DNA from: an uncultured candidate division Zixibacteria bacterium
Lineage (GTDB): Bacteria > Zixibacteria > MSB-5A5 > SM1-73
Reading direction: 5' to 3'
Length of the DNA stretch: 64,000 nt
Assembly: GCA_903908285.1 (NCBI GenBank)
Contig: CAIVRH010000025.1
Span: 43,034-107,033 of the forward strand
The position numbers and the translations under genes are program-made. Below the pieces are notes generated by a model. That model saw nothing but the letters and a program-made list of their open reading frames with translations, did not search any database and was not told the DNA's origin. Below, in pieces: positions 54,252-63,469 of this stretch (its first letter is position 1; each line of letters starts with the position of its first letter).

Positions 54252-54372
54252 GGATAATAAAAACTTTTGTCCCTATTAAGATTTTGGCCTATGGCAAGAT
54301 GGATTACTTCTTGCCATAGGCCATCGCCATCCCATTGCTTTAAACAGGAGATATTCAAGGGTGTTTACCATC

Positions 54373-54795
54373 TCACCATTCATTATTATTATCTGATTCT
54401 GATGCTGCTGCTGCAATAACCACAAAATACAAAGCGCAGTATGCTACTCCGCTTGCTATACAGCCATAGAAAGCCATTTTGACACGTGCACTCTTGGCTC
54501 CCTTTTTATAACCTTCATCGTAACCCATAACGTACTCAGGAGATTTTCCCATCAATGCTTCTGCTCCCGGAACATCAGGCTCTAATATGTAAGCCCATAG
54601 AACTCCCCCAACGCAGCCCAGCAGAAACCAGCCGAAGCCAGCTCCAGTGGATTTGGCAGCTCTTTCTCCATCTATTTTCCCCTGCATAAAGTCGGATATT
54701 GAATTTTGTGTTTGTTGGGCTAACAAAGGAGTAACGAACATTAAGATGGCTAAAGTCAATGCTAAAGCCCTGGTTACCGCAGTAAATCGAAACAT
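54373..54795 (-). CDS. Small exported membrane protein upstream of the envelope operon
   Basis: The 140-residue protein has a signal peptide (1-27, cleaved near LLAQ), a glycine-rich membrane helix (GFGWFLLGCVGGVLWAYIL), a middle loop GYDEGYKKGAKSARVK, and a second helix (FYGCIASGVAYCALYFVVIA). It lies 121 bp upstream of the LolA-like gene on the same strand, so it may belong to the operon. SD GGAGG lies about nine bases before ATG. No family is recognised. Confidence 0.6.
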   Translation of the reverse strand: MFRFTAVTRALALTLAILMFVTPLLAQQTQNSISDFMQGKIDGERAAKSTGAGFGWFLLGCVGGVLWAYILEPDVPGAEALMGKSPEYVMGYDEGYKKGAKSARVKMAFYGCIASGVAYCALYFVVIAAAASESDNNNEW

Positions 54796-55822
54796 GCCTC
54801 CTCCTTCTGCTTGTTAAGTTAACGGTTCTTTATTCTACTTTTTCTCTCATTTAAGAACCCACCCAGCCATTCCTTGATTCACTGCTTGGATATCCCCTCC
54901 TCTTTTGTTAAATGTATTCTGAATGGATAATGATTGAAACTATCTAACTTATCTACAGCGGAGCACCTCCTTTTGAGATATGTTCAAATAAACTGAGGAC
55001 ATACTTAAATATCTTTCTGGCTCACTTGGGCACAAATCACTCTGGTTTTGTTCTAGTATGCTTCGATAAAACTACTGAATCCACCTTAGGTTTTTGTTAA
55101 GCGTATGATGTAATGCTGAATATAGTGCAAAACGCCTCTTCTTTTTCTTTGAGTAGTACTCTTTATTTCTTCTCGTCCTAAATTCCCGGTTCAATCTTTC
55201 TATCGATCTACACTGCCTAACCGCTGTTCGATTCTCAATGGTCACCTTCGCTTTAATTAGAAGCATTTTATCATTCCTCCCGATAAAAGTCAAGTACTTT
55301 ATTTGTCTTTGTGTGGATACCAAATACAAATCATACACTTTTAGTTAGAGAAAAAAGATAGGTAACACCCAAGAGAGAGTGTTTTTTGGAACTTGGAATC
55401 ATAAACCCTCAAGGAGGTTGCCTATGCTCAGTAATCTGTCAGCCATAAAGATAATAAGAAGCCAGATGAGATGCAGCCCAAATTAGAGATTCGTAGGAAT
55501 GTGATTTTACTATTGATAGCCTTAAAGTACATTTATATAGGTTACTTGTCAAAAGTCGGGTCACCAACATTCTTTCTTTTTCTTTTGGTTTGATCAGAGT
55601 TGTCCCTACCATTTCCCCCTTTGTGTTTTATTCTCCGCCAAACTGCCGATAATCCGTAAATAGAAACAAGCTTGGGAATCGTTACTTTTTTATCCTGTTC
55701 CATTTAGCTTGACATGCAAGAGGGATTTTACTATTATTTTTGTTTGAAACTATATGTCGGCATGGACTATTCGGTACATGCCAGAGGTATGCACCATACG
55801 ATGCATACCAGAGGAGAGACTG
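54796..55822. other. Gene-poor region before valS
   Basis: About 1 kb of AT-rich sequence with one small possible gene (55072-55266). Short direct repeats ('ATGCACCATACGATGCATACCAGAGG') lie at 55770-55815 just before valS; the valS frame stays open through it (from 55754), but the ribosome site argues for a later start. A T-box leader was sought before valS and not found. Confidence 0.5.
55072..55266 (-). CDS. Possible small basic protein, maybe a transposase remnant
   Basis: 64 residues from ATG 55266, which follows GGGAGG by about nine bases; the frame is open to 55338. The segment RSIERLNREFRTRRNK recalls the C-terminal 'ERLNREFRRR' motif of IS256-type transposases, and the rest is basic. 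It is too short to be functional as a transposase and no IS ends are seen. It could be a fragment, a chance frame, or a small protein. Confidence 0.25.
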   Translation of the reverse strand: MLLIKAKVTIENRTAVRQCRSIERLNREFRTRRNKEYYSKKKKRRFALYSALHHTLNKNLRWIQ

Positions 55823-58516
55823 ATGCAATCCAAGGATTTGCCCAAACATTACGACCCGAAACCAACCGAAAGCAAGTGGTACCAGTTCTGGCTGGAGAAG
55901 AAGTTTTTCCATGCAGACGTCAACACCAAAAAAGAGACTTTCAGCGTGGTGATTCCGCCTCCCAATGTCACCGACGTGCTGCACGTGGGGCACGCGCTGA
56001 ACAACACCCTGCAGGATATTCTGATCCGCTGGAAAAGAATGCAGGGATACGAAACGGAATGGCTTCCCGGAACGGATCACGCCGGAATCGCCACCCAGGT
56101 TATCTTAGAAAAGAAGTTAGTCAAAGAGGGGACTTCCAGGGAAAAGCTGGGAAGGGAGAAATTCGTTCAGCTGGCCTGGGAATGGAAGAAAAAAAACGGG
56201 GACGCCATCCTAAATCAGCTGAAAAAGATCGGCTGTTGTTGCGATTGGGACCGGACCCGGTTCACCATGGATGAAGGGCTTTCCGAGGCGGTGCTGGAGG
56301 TCTTCATTCATCTATATGACCAGGGATTGATCTACCGGGGGAAGCGGATCATCAACTGGTGTCCTCGCTGCCAGACCTCCCTATCGGACGACGAGACCGA
56401 GCGAGAGGAAAAGGACGGCTCTCTCTGGTACATAAAATATAAACTAAAAGGATCGGATGATTACATTACCGTCGCCACCACCCGGCCCGAAACCATGCTG
56501 GGAGATACTGCGGTAGCGGTCAATCCCAAAGATAAAAGATACGAAAAGCTAGTGGGGAAATCCGCCATCCTGCCCATTCTGGACCGGGAGCTTCCGATCA
56601 TTGCCGATGGTTATGTGGATCCGGAGTTCGGCACCGGAATGGTCAAAGTCACCCCGGCGCATGATCCCAACGATTTTGACATGGGTTTAAGACACCAGCT
56701 GGAAAAGATCAACGTTTTAAATTCCGACGGGAGCATGAACGAGAATGCGGGAAAATTTGCGGGGATGGACCGCTACGCTTGTCGGGAAGCCCTGGTGGCG
56801 GAATTAAAGAAGAAGAAATTTTTGGAGAAAACGGAAAATTATAAAGTAGCGGTGGCTTTGTGTTACCGCTGCGGCACCGAGATCGAACCGTATCTTTCGG
56901 AACAGTGGTTCGTGAAGATGGAGCCTTTGGCTAAGCCGGCCATCGAGGCGGTGAATACCGGAAAGGTGAAATTCTATCCGGAGCGCTGGTCCAAGACCTA
57001 TATGCACTGGATGGAGAACATCCGGGACTGGTGCATCTCGCGCCAACTGTGGTGGGGCCACCGGATACCGGTCTGGTATTGCCAGGATTGCAAGGAGATC
57101 ACCGTTTCGAAAACTGCCCCATCCGAGTGCCATAAATGCAAAAGCAAAAATTTAAAGCAGGACGAAGACGTGTTGGATACCTGGTTTTCCTCCTGGCTCT
57201 GGCCCTTCTCCACCTTCGGCTGGCCCAAAAAAACGCCGGAGCTGGAGAAGTTTTATCCCACCCGGGCGCTCTTTACCGCTTCCGAGATCATCTTCCTGTG
57301 GGTGGCGCGCATGGTGATGGCGGGGTATGAATTCATGGGAAAAGAGCCGTTTTCGGACGTCTACATTCACGGGACGGTGAGGGATGAGAACGGGATAAAG
57401 ATGAGCAAATCCTTAGGCAACGGCATCGATCCTTTAGAGATCATCAACGAATACGGGGCGGATGCTTTGAGAACCACCATGATGCTGGTGACTCCGGAGG
57501 GTGCGGATACCCTGATCACCAAGAAGACCTTCGAGGTGGGACAGCATTTCGCCAACAAATTATGGAATGTATCCAAGTTCGTGATGGGATATCTTCCCGA
57601 GGAGCTTAGTCCCGTAGGGACAACTCAAGAGTTGTCCCTACATGAATTGCCCATACAAGATCTTAAATTAGAGGACCGCTGGATCTTGAGCCGGCTCAAC
57701 CGGACTATCAGCGAGATGACTAATTACATGGACAACTACCGGTTCAACAGCGCGGTGAAAAACCTGTATGATTTTGTCTGGCACGACTTCTGCGACTGGT
57801 ATATAGAGATGATAAAGCAGCGATTGAATCTCCCCAAAAATCAGTATGAAAGATTGACAACCCAAAATATAGCCCATCTGGTGCTGAATAACATCTTAAG
57901 ACTGCTCCACCCCTTTGCTCCTTTTGTGACCGAGGAGATCTGGCAGCATCTGTATAAACCGGAAAAAGAATCTTTCGCCCCTTCCATTTTGACATCTGAC
58001 TGGCCGGTCCCGGCCCCAGAGATGATCGATGAAAATCTGGAAGACACTTTGAAAAGGGTGCAGGAGGTGGTCACCTCTATCCGCAACATCCGGTCGGAGA
58101 TGAACGTTCCCCCGGCCAAAAAAGCGGACGTATTGATCCGGGCGGATAAACCGGAGATAGTTAGAGTATTGGAAAATAACCGGGAGCATATATCCATTTT
58201 GGGAAAGGTGGAAAAGCTTCAGATCGGAAGTAAAATCACCAAGCCGGATCATTCCGCCAGCGCGGTGATCCGGGATGCGGAGATATTCATCCCCTTGAAA
58301 GGCTTGATAGATTTGGAACAGGAGCGCAAACGACTGGAAAAGGAGATATTACGAATCAATCTGCTTTTAGAGAAGATCAACAAAAAGCTCTCCAACGAGG
58401 ATTTCCTCAAGCGGGCGCCCAAGGAGATAATTCAAAAAGATAAGGCCAAACGGGATGAATACAGCCGGATGATCGAAAAACTAAATCAAAACTGTGAGGA
58501 GATTTTGGGCTGGTGA
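55823..58516 (+). CDS. valS: Valyl-tRNA synthetase with an in-frame palindromic repeat
   Basis: The start is placed at ATG 55823 (MQSKDLPKHYDPKPTESKWY), five bases after GAGGAGAG; the 23-residue extension to 55754 is repeat-like. The 897-residue class I synthetase has the HIGH motif as HVGH (PPPNVTDVLHVGH), an editing (CP1) domain (GMVKVTPAHDPNDFDMG), the KMSKS motif (KMSKSLGN near residue 526), an anticodon domain, and a C-terminal coiled coil (LEQERKRLEKEILRINLLLE). At nt 57614-57641 a 28-bp palindrome of the intergenic family is translated (VGTTQELSL, residues about 598-606) in the region after KMSKS, before the anticodon domain. Confidence 0.95.
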   Translation: MQSKDLPKHYDPKPTESKWYQFWLEKKFFHADVNTKKETFSVVIPPPNVTDVLHVGHALNNTLQDILIRWKRMQGYETEWLPGTDHAGIATQVILEKKLVKEGTSREKLGREKFVQLAWEWKKKNGDAILNQLKKIGCCCDWDRTRFTMDEGLSEAVLEVFIHLYDQGLIYRGKRIINWCPRCQTSLSDDETEREEKDGSLWYIKYKLKGSDDYITVATTRPETMLGDTAVAVNPKDKRYEKLVGKSAILPILDRELPIIADGYVDPEFGTGMVKVTPAHDPNDFDMGLRHQLEKINVLNSDGSMNENAGKFAGMDRYACREALVAELKKKKFLEKTENYKVAVALCYRCGTEIEPYLSEQWFVKMEPLAKPAIEAVNTGKVKFYPERWSKTYMHWMENIRDWCISRQLWWGHRIPVWYCQDCKEITVSKTAPSECHKCKSKNLKQDEDVLDTWFSSWLWPFSTFGWPKKTPELEKFYPTRALFTASEIIFLWVARMVMAGYEFMGKEPFSDVYIHGTVRDENGIKMSKSLGNGIDPLEIINEYGADALRTTMMLVTPEGADTLITKKTFEVGQHFANKLWNVSKFVMGYLPEELSPVGTTQELSLHELPIQDLKLEDRWILSRLNRTISEMTNYMDNYRFNSAVKNLYDFVWHDFCDWYIEMIKQRLNLPKNQYERLTTQNIAHLVLNNILRLLHPFAPFVTEEIWQHLYKPEKESFAPSILTSDWPVPAPEMIDENLEDTLKRVQEVVTSIRNIRSEMNVPPAKKADVLIRADKPEIVRVLENNREHISILGKVEKLQIGSKITKPDHSASAVIRDAEIFIPLKGLIDLEQERKRLEKEILRINLLLEKINKKLSNEDFLKRAPKEIIQKDKAKRDEYSRMIEKLNQNCEEILGW
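57614..57641. repeat. Palindromic repeat inserted in the valS coding region
   Basis: GTAGGGACAACTC-AA-GAGTTGTCCCTAC is a perfect 13-bp inverted repeat around AA. It continues with ATGAATTGCCCAT, which also follows the intergenic copies at 24836-24850. A close relative is intergenic at 42131-42159. Confidence 0.9.
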
Positions 58517-58564
58517 CAACCGGCACCATTGTTGAACTTGGATTTAGTGAAAGGGTAGGGTATA

Positions 58565-58593
58565 TTGCATCAACGGTTGTATTTATATAGACT
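58565..58593 (+). promoter_or_regulatory. Possible promoter of the DUF1828 two-gene unit
   Basis: TTGCAT (58565-58570), 17 bases, TAGACT (58588-58593), about 20 bases before the first start codon. Moderate match. Confidence 0.4.
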
Positions 58594-58611
58594 AATGGAG
58601 AATTTGGTTAC

Positions 58612-59127
58612 ATGAGAATTTTGCGAGACTCTGAAATTGAAGCATTGATTGCAGAAATAAAATTACTTACTGAGAATTGGCAGATGCAGTTTAAGCTAAA
58701 AGAGAAGAGCGGTTTTCAGCATGAAGAACGTTCTGTTGAAGTTACTGGACAAAAAGGAAATGCATTTAAAGTTGTTCTACGCAGAAATAGAATAAACACT
58801 TTTGATTTTTCTATTATTCTGATGTTTATAGATAAGGATGGAAAGGAATACCGTCTGCTACGATATAATGGTAAACATCCTTCAGAGCATACAAATAAGT
58901 GGGAAAAAGAACAAGGTAGACCAGGATATTCCTTCCTTCCAGCACTCCACATTCACCGGGCAACAGAGCGCTATCAAGAAGCTGGATATACAATTGATGG
59001 ATTCGCAGAGGTGACTACTGAGTATAATGATTTTTATTCAGCTTTTAATCGGTTTCTCAAAAATAGTAATTTTCTTCAGGCTGAAGGTCCACAAACTAAT
59101 CTATTTGAGGGAGGGAATTCCCGATGA
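58612..59127 (+). CDS. Unknown protein, first gene of a two-gene unit with DUF1828/DUF1829
   Basis: The 171-residue protein has no signal peptide or membrane helix. Notable strings are VVLRRNRINTFDFSIILMFI, LLRYNGKHPSEHTNKWEKEQ, the segment LHIHRATERYQEAGY and TEYNDFYSAFNRFLKNSNF. I recall similar proteins listed as a domain of unknown function (possibly DUF6978), but am not sure. ATG 58612 is preceded by GGAGAATT. Its stop overlaps the next start by four bases (ATGA), so the two are coupled. The region is richer in A+T than its neighbours (valS and DUF4139), suggesting transfer. Confidence 0.65.
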   Translation: MRILRDSEIEALIAEIKLLTENWQMQFKLKEKSGFQHEERSVEVTGQKGNAFKVVLRRNRINTFDFSIILMFIDKDGKEYRLLRYNGKHPSEHTNKWEKEQGRPGYSFLPALHIHRATERYQEAGYTIDGFAEVTTEYNDFYSAFNRFLKNSNFLQAEGPQTNLFEGGNSR

Positions 59128-59894
59128 CACCGGAAACTATCATTGAAGAATTCCGGAAGAAAGTTTGTGAAGAAATCCGACTGGCAAGCGAGGGCATTAA
59201 CCGTTATATAGTATATACCCCATTTATGTTTGATGATGGGGATCACCTTAGTATTTTGTTGAAGCAAACAAATGGACGATGGTATTTAAGTGATGAAGGA
59301 CACACCTTCATGCATGTTAGTTATGATATTATTGATATAGAGCATGGGACTCGAGGTAAGATCATTGATGCGGTTTTATTATCATATGGTATCCATAATG
59401 AAAGCGGGGAGCTTAAGTCGTTCATTGAAAGAGATTCATATGGAGATGCACTTTATAGTTTCATCCAGGGACTTATCAAAATCACTGATCTTTCATATCT
59501 AACACGGGAACGCGTTCGTACTGCTTTCATGGATGATTTTCGATCATTCTTAGAAGAAAGTGTTCCTGAAAATCGGAGAATTTTTGATTATAATGATCCC
59601 AAGCATGATCCCGGTAAAAAATACATAGTAGACTGCCGAATTAACGGAACAGAGAGACCGTTATTTGTATTCGCGGTACCCAATGATGACAAATGCCGAG
59701 ATGCAACGATTACTTGCCTCCAATATGAGAAATTTCGTGTTCCATTCATTGCTTCTGCAATCTTTGAAAACCAGGAGGATATTAATCGTCGAGTGCTTGC
59801 CAGATTCAGTGATGTATGTGAGAAACAGTTTCCTTCTTTACAATCAGCGAAAGAAAGGTTCGAATCATATCGAAAATGGTTGATTAGCGAATAA
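59124..59894 (+). CDS. DUF1828/DUF1829 protein, second gene of a two-gene unit
   Basis: The 256-residue protein has an N-terminal DUF1828 domain (about 15-110: TPFMFDDGDHLSILLKQ, WYLSDEGHTFMHVSYD, a LSD.G.T signature) and a C-terminal DUF1829 domain (about 130-240: RPLFVFAVPNDDKCRDATIT, with VPFIASAIFENQEDINRRVL). These domains occur together in phage- and defence-associated proteins of unknown function. The coupled start (59124) and AT-rich base use support a transferred two-gene module; a toxin-antitoxin or anti-phage role is a guess. Confidence 0.75.
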   Translation: MTPETIIEEFRKKVCEEIRLASEGINRYIVYTPFMFDDGDHLSILLKQTNGRWYLSDEGHTFMHVSYDIIDIEHGTRGKIIDAVLLSYGIHNESGELKSFIERDSYGDALYSFIQGLIKITDLSYLTRERVRTAFMDDFRSFLEESVPENRRIFDYNDPKHDPGKKYIVDCRINGTERPLFVFAVPNDDKCRDATITCLQYEKFRVPFIASAIFENQEDINRRVLARFSDVCEKQFPSLQSAKERFESYRKWLISE

Positions 59895-60017
59895 ATAAGC
59901 TAGAACAATTGATTTAGTGTTGATCACAGACTTCCTTGCCTGAAGTAATAAATTAATAGTTTATTGAATGATTCAAAAAAGGAATGGAGAGTTTTAAAGG
60001 GATCATCTTAGATAACC

Positions 60018-60075
60018 TCTCCCCCTATCCCCCACTCCACTTCGTGGAGAGGGGGAACGAGCGGGTGAGGCTTAA
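60018..60075. repeat. 'CCTCTCCCC..CCACTCC..GTGGAGAGGGGG' repeat before the DUF4139 gene
   Basis: A copy of the CTCTCCCC-type hairpin (ACTCCACTTCGTGGAG core) with GAGCGGGTGAGG following, in the 264-bp gap after the DUF1829 gene. Confidence 0.7.
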
Positions 60076-60158
60076 TCGTGCGGAATAAATTCATATCTGA
60101 AATGTATAAATTTTCGAGATGGAGAAACAATAGATAACCTTTTTTCGGGGGTAGTGAG

Positions 60159-61562
60159 ATGAAAAACTCTTTTTTGTTCAAGCTGGCGGCATTAGGATTT
60201 GTCCTGATCTTGGGTGGCTGGTTTGCCGGCAGAACTGTGCCGGTTTACGCGGAGGTTTCGGTTACCATTTACAACTCGGATTTGGGGCTGGTCAAAGACG
60301 TGCGGGAATTGGATTTTCAAAAGGGGAAAAGCTTTATCCAGTTCACCGATGTGGCAGCGCAGATCGATCCCACCTCGGTTCATTTCAAGCCGGTCAACTC
60401 CTCCGACCAGGTGAGCATACTGGAACAGAACTATCAATACGATCTGGTCAGCTCCTCCAAGATACTGGAGAAATATGTAGACAAGGATATCGAGCTTTTC
60501 ACCAAATCCGAAGATGCCAAGGGAGAGGAAAAATCATATAAGGGCACCCTCCTCTCCTATTCCAATGACAATGTAACTTTACAGGAGCCGGGGGGGGCCA
60601 TCCGGATCATCCGGTTAGATGAGATCCGAGACTTGTACTTTCCGAGCTTGCCGGAGGGTTTGATCACCAAGCCCACCCTGGTATGGTATTTGGATAGCCA
60701 GGTGAGCGGAAAGAAGAAGGCGGAGGTGAGCTACCTGACCTCCGGGATAAACTGGCATACCGAGTACGTGGCGGTGGTGGATCAGAAGGACGAAAATTTG
60801 GAATTGGCCGGCTGGGTCTCCATCGATAACCGCTCGGGCGCCACCTATCAGGACGCCAAGGTCAAGCTGATCGCCGGAGAGGTAAACCGGGTGAACGAAG
60901 CGCCGATGCCTCTCCGCCTGGGTAAAGGTTTTGTAGCGGAGACGGCAGCCGCACCCCAGTTCGAGGAGAAGGCGTTTTTCGAGTATCATCTCTATACTCT
61001 CATGCGACCGGCGACTATAAAAGATAATGAAATCAAACAGGTTTCCCTTTTTCCTTCTGCCGACGTGAAGGTAAAAAAGATCTATACCTATGACGGAGCC
61101 AGAGACGACAAAGATGTAAGAGTGGAGCTGGAGTTTAAGAATGCCCAGAGCGAGGGTTTGGGAATGCCCCTGCCCCAGGGGAAGATAAGGGTATACAAGG
61201 CGGATGTGGACAAATCCTTAGAATTCGTGGGGGAGGACAAAATCGACCATACCCCCAAAGATGAGAAAGTGCGGGTGTTTTTGGGGAATGCATTCGATAT
61301 CGTAGGAGAAAGGAAGAAGACCGACTATAAACAGATCTCGGATGATGTCTCCGAAGAGTCATACCAGATGAAGCTCCGGAACCATAAGGAGGAACCGGTG
61401 GAGGTGGTGGTAGTGGAGCATCTTTACTCCTATGTGCAATGGGAGATCAAAGAATCCTCCATACCTTATGAGAAAAAAGACGTTTCCACCATCGAGTTTA
61501 AAGTCCAGTTGGCAAAAGACCAAGAGGTGGCGGTGAATTACACGGTGAGATATTACAGATAA
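60159..61562 (+). CDS. Exported DUF4139 protein
   Basis: The 467-residue protein has a signal peptide (about 1-31: FLFKLAALGFVLILGGWFAG) and the DUF4139 fold: SVTIYNSDLGLVKDVRELDF at the N-terminal strand region, DPTSVHF, then the C-terminal two thirds with YLTSGINWHTEYVAVV, LAGWVSIDNRSGATYQDAKV and IRVYKADVDKSLEFVGED. The domain is common in exported bacterial proteins, function unknown. SD-like GGGGG precedes ATG 60159 by about nine bases. Monocistronic as far as visible. Confidence 0.85.
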   Translation: MKNSFLFKLAALGFVLILGGWFAGRTVPVYAEVSVTIYNSDLGLVKDVRELDFQKGKSFIQFTDVAAQIDPTSVHFKPVNSSDQVSILEQNYQYDLVSSSKILEKYVDKDIELFTKSEDAKGEEKSYKGTLLSYSNDNVTLQEPGGAIRIIRLDEIRDLYFPSLPEGLITKPTLVWYLDSQVSGKKKAEVSYLTSGINWHTEYVAVVDQKDENLELAGWVSIDNRSGATYQDAKVKLIAGEVNRVNEAPMPLRLGKGFVAETAAAPQFEEKAFFEYHLYTLMRPATIKDNEIKQVSLFPSADVKVKKIYTYDGARDDKDVRVELEFKNAQSEGLGMPLPQGKIRVYKADVDKSLEFVGEDKIDHTPKDEKVRVFLGNAFDIVGERKKTDYKQISDDVSEESYQMKLRNHKEEPVEVVVVEHLYSYVQWEIKESSIPYEKKDVSTIEFKVQLAKDQEVAVNYTVRYYR

Positions 61563-61993
61563 GGGTCCAGTTTCCAGATGCCAGAGTCCGGAAAATTAGA
61601 ATCAAGCGTCCGAGCTTGCCCTGAACCATCCGGTACGGGGATTGTCTCGGAAGAAAAAAGAGATGACGAATGACGGATAGGAAAAAATGTCCGCCGTCCT
61701 TCGCCTTCGCTCAGGACAAGTCCACCGCAAAATCAAAAACAAAGCAATAAAGATTGACGGATGAAAATAAATCACAATTCCTTCCCTTTTGGTGGGACTG
61801 AAATATGAAGGAAGAAATAAATGAATTCAAATTGCAGATTGCAAAATGCAAATCGCAAAATAAAAAGGAAAAAAATAAGAATGTCGGATAGGTCATATGA
61901 CCCATGGCTGGCAGGCATATCCGACCTACAGAGATTCTTCGGCTACACTAATAATGATGCATGAGAAATCAGAACTTCTATTTTGGAGGTATG
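61563..61993. repeat. Repeat mosaic before the TPR lipoprotein gene
   Basis: About 430 bp. It has TCCTTCGCCTTCGCTCAGGA (about 61696-61716) within the 'TCCGCCGTCC..AAGTCCACCGC' unit, AT-rich 'CAAATTGCAGATTGCAAAAT' units, and at 61883-61930 the GTCGGATAGGTC...GACCTACA repeat, the inverse of 20101-20149. No gene. Confidence 0.7.
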
Positions 61994-63469
61994 ATGAACA
62001 TCCTAAATTCTAAAACTTCCCGGTGGGGATGGTGGTTTTTGTTTTCCATTTTTCTTCTTTCTTTTTCCTTACTGTTAATTGGCTGCGGGGTCAAGAATCC
62101 GAGCTTGGTCTCTGCCAAAATTTATTTGAATTTGCTCCCGCCCGATTATGACAAAGCCACAGAACAGCTTCTGCTGGCGATAAAGCAGGATTCTCTCAAC
62201 TGTGAAGCCCACTACCTTCTGGGAAGCATTTATGCCGAGAAGAATATGTATAAGGAGATGACGGTCGAGTTCGGAAGGGTGGAAACCTGCAAGTTAAAGC
62301 CAAAGGACGCAAGTATCCGGGGAGAGATCCTCCAGATAAAAAGCAAAAAATGGACCGAGGTATTTAATTCGGGCGTCGATCTGGGTAAAAAGAGATTGCT
62401 GGTAGATCGGTTAAAAATCGATCTTCTTACCGATTTCTCCAAATATCCCGTTTACAAAGACAGCCTTAAAGTTATCTCGGCTGAGCTGGAAAATCCGGAT
62501 CAATTTGCCTGGGACAGCTACCAGATGTACGGTCAGGTAAAACCGGTTTTGGAGGAGTTGGAAAACAGGTTGGCTTTAGAAACGGTCAACAGCTATGAGT
62601 TGGCCATTTTCATCGATTCCACCCGCTTTGAACCTTATCTCAATCTGGCAGTGGAAAGCGTGCGCCATGATAAGCTGGAACAGGCATTGGGATATTACCG
62701 GAAAGCGCTTCAGTATAAACCGGACGATCCCGGTGTGATGAACGATTATGCGATGACCTTGCTGGCGGCCAATAGATTCGATGAAGCCCTGGAGCTTTAT
62801 CAAAAAATACTGCAGACGGATTCTGCCAACGTAAATGCCCTGGTAAATTTGGCCATGATCTACACCCGGAGCGGAGATAATCAGAAAGCATTCACCACCT
62901 ATTCCCGGATCATATCAGTCGATCCGGAATACAAGGACGCCTATTTCAACCGGGGCCTTTTGTACCTTACCGAAAGCCAACAGCAGGCTTCCAAAGTCAA
63001 ATCCGACAAAGATGCCTACGATAAGAAGCCCAAGGATAAAGATCTTTCGGCTCAATATCAATCTTCACTGGACAGCTACACCCAGATTTTCAACAAAGCG
63101 GAAGCCGACTTCCGGAAGACCATCCAGATAGATCCCAATGACGGGGATGCCTACTTCCATCTGGGACTTATGTATTTAAGCCGTGCTCAGCTCTTGGAGA
63201 CGAAAAAAAACCAGGAAGAAAATTATACCCAGGCGGAGGGCTTCTTCAAAAAGAGTTTGGAGATCGATCCGCAGAATACCGGCACCATGAAATATCTGGG
63301 GTTTGTTCTGTTAAGCGAGACGAAGTGGGAGGAAGCCAGCGCTCAGCTGGAGAAATTAGTGGAATTGGATTCGGCCGACCGGGAAGCCTGGGGTTATTTA
63401 GCCATCGCTTATGCCCGGCTGGGAAAGAAGGCTCAAGCGGACGCGGCGTTCAAAAAGTCGGGGAGGTAA
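61994..63469 (+). CDS. TPR lipoprotein
   Basis: The start is set at ATG 61994, four bases after GGAGG; ATG 61991 and 61961 are in frame but badly placed for it. The 491-residue product has a lipoprotein signal with lipobox LLIGC (GWWFLFSIFLLSFSLLLIGC) and about eight TPR units: LEQALGYYRKALQYKPDDPG, FDEALELYQKILQTDSANVN, DNQKAFTTYSRIISVDPEYK, and later YTQAEGFFKKSLEIDPQNTG and WEEASAQLEKLVELDSADRE. Such proteins are outer-membrane scaffolds. Partner unknown. Confidence 0.82.
   Translation: MNILNSKTSRWGWWFLFSIFLLSFSLLLIGCGVKNPSLVSAKIYLNLLPPDYDKATEQLLLAIKQDSLNCEAHYLLGSIYAEKNMYKEMTVEFGRVETCKLKPKDASIRGEILQIKSKKWTEVFNSGVDLGKKRLLVDRLKIDLLTDFSKYPVYKDSLKVISAELENPDQFAWDSYQMYGQVKPVLEELENRLALETVNSYELAIFIDSTRFEPYLNLAVESVRHDKLEQALGYYRKALQYKPDDPGVMNDYAMTLLAANRFDEALELYQKILQTDSANVNALVNLAMIYTRSGDNQKAFTTYSRIISVDPEYKDAYFNRGLLYLTESQQQASKVKSDKDAYDKKPKDKDLSAQYQSSLDSYTQIFNKAEADFRKTIQIDPNDGDAYFHLGLMYLSRAQLLETKKNQEENYTQAEGFFKKSLEIDPQNTGTMKYLGFVLLSETKWEEASAQLEKLVELDSADREAWGYLAIAYARLGKKAQADAAFKKSGR

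Noticed and set aside
55560..55822. T-box leader for valS
   Set aside because: No AGGGUGGNACCGCG-type element or terminator was found upstream of the gene.
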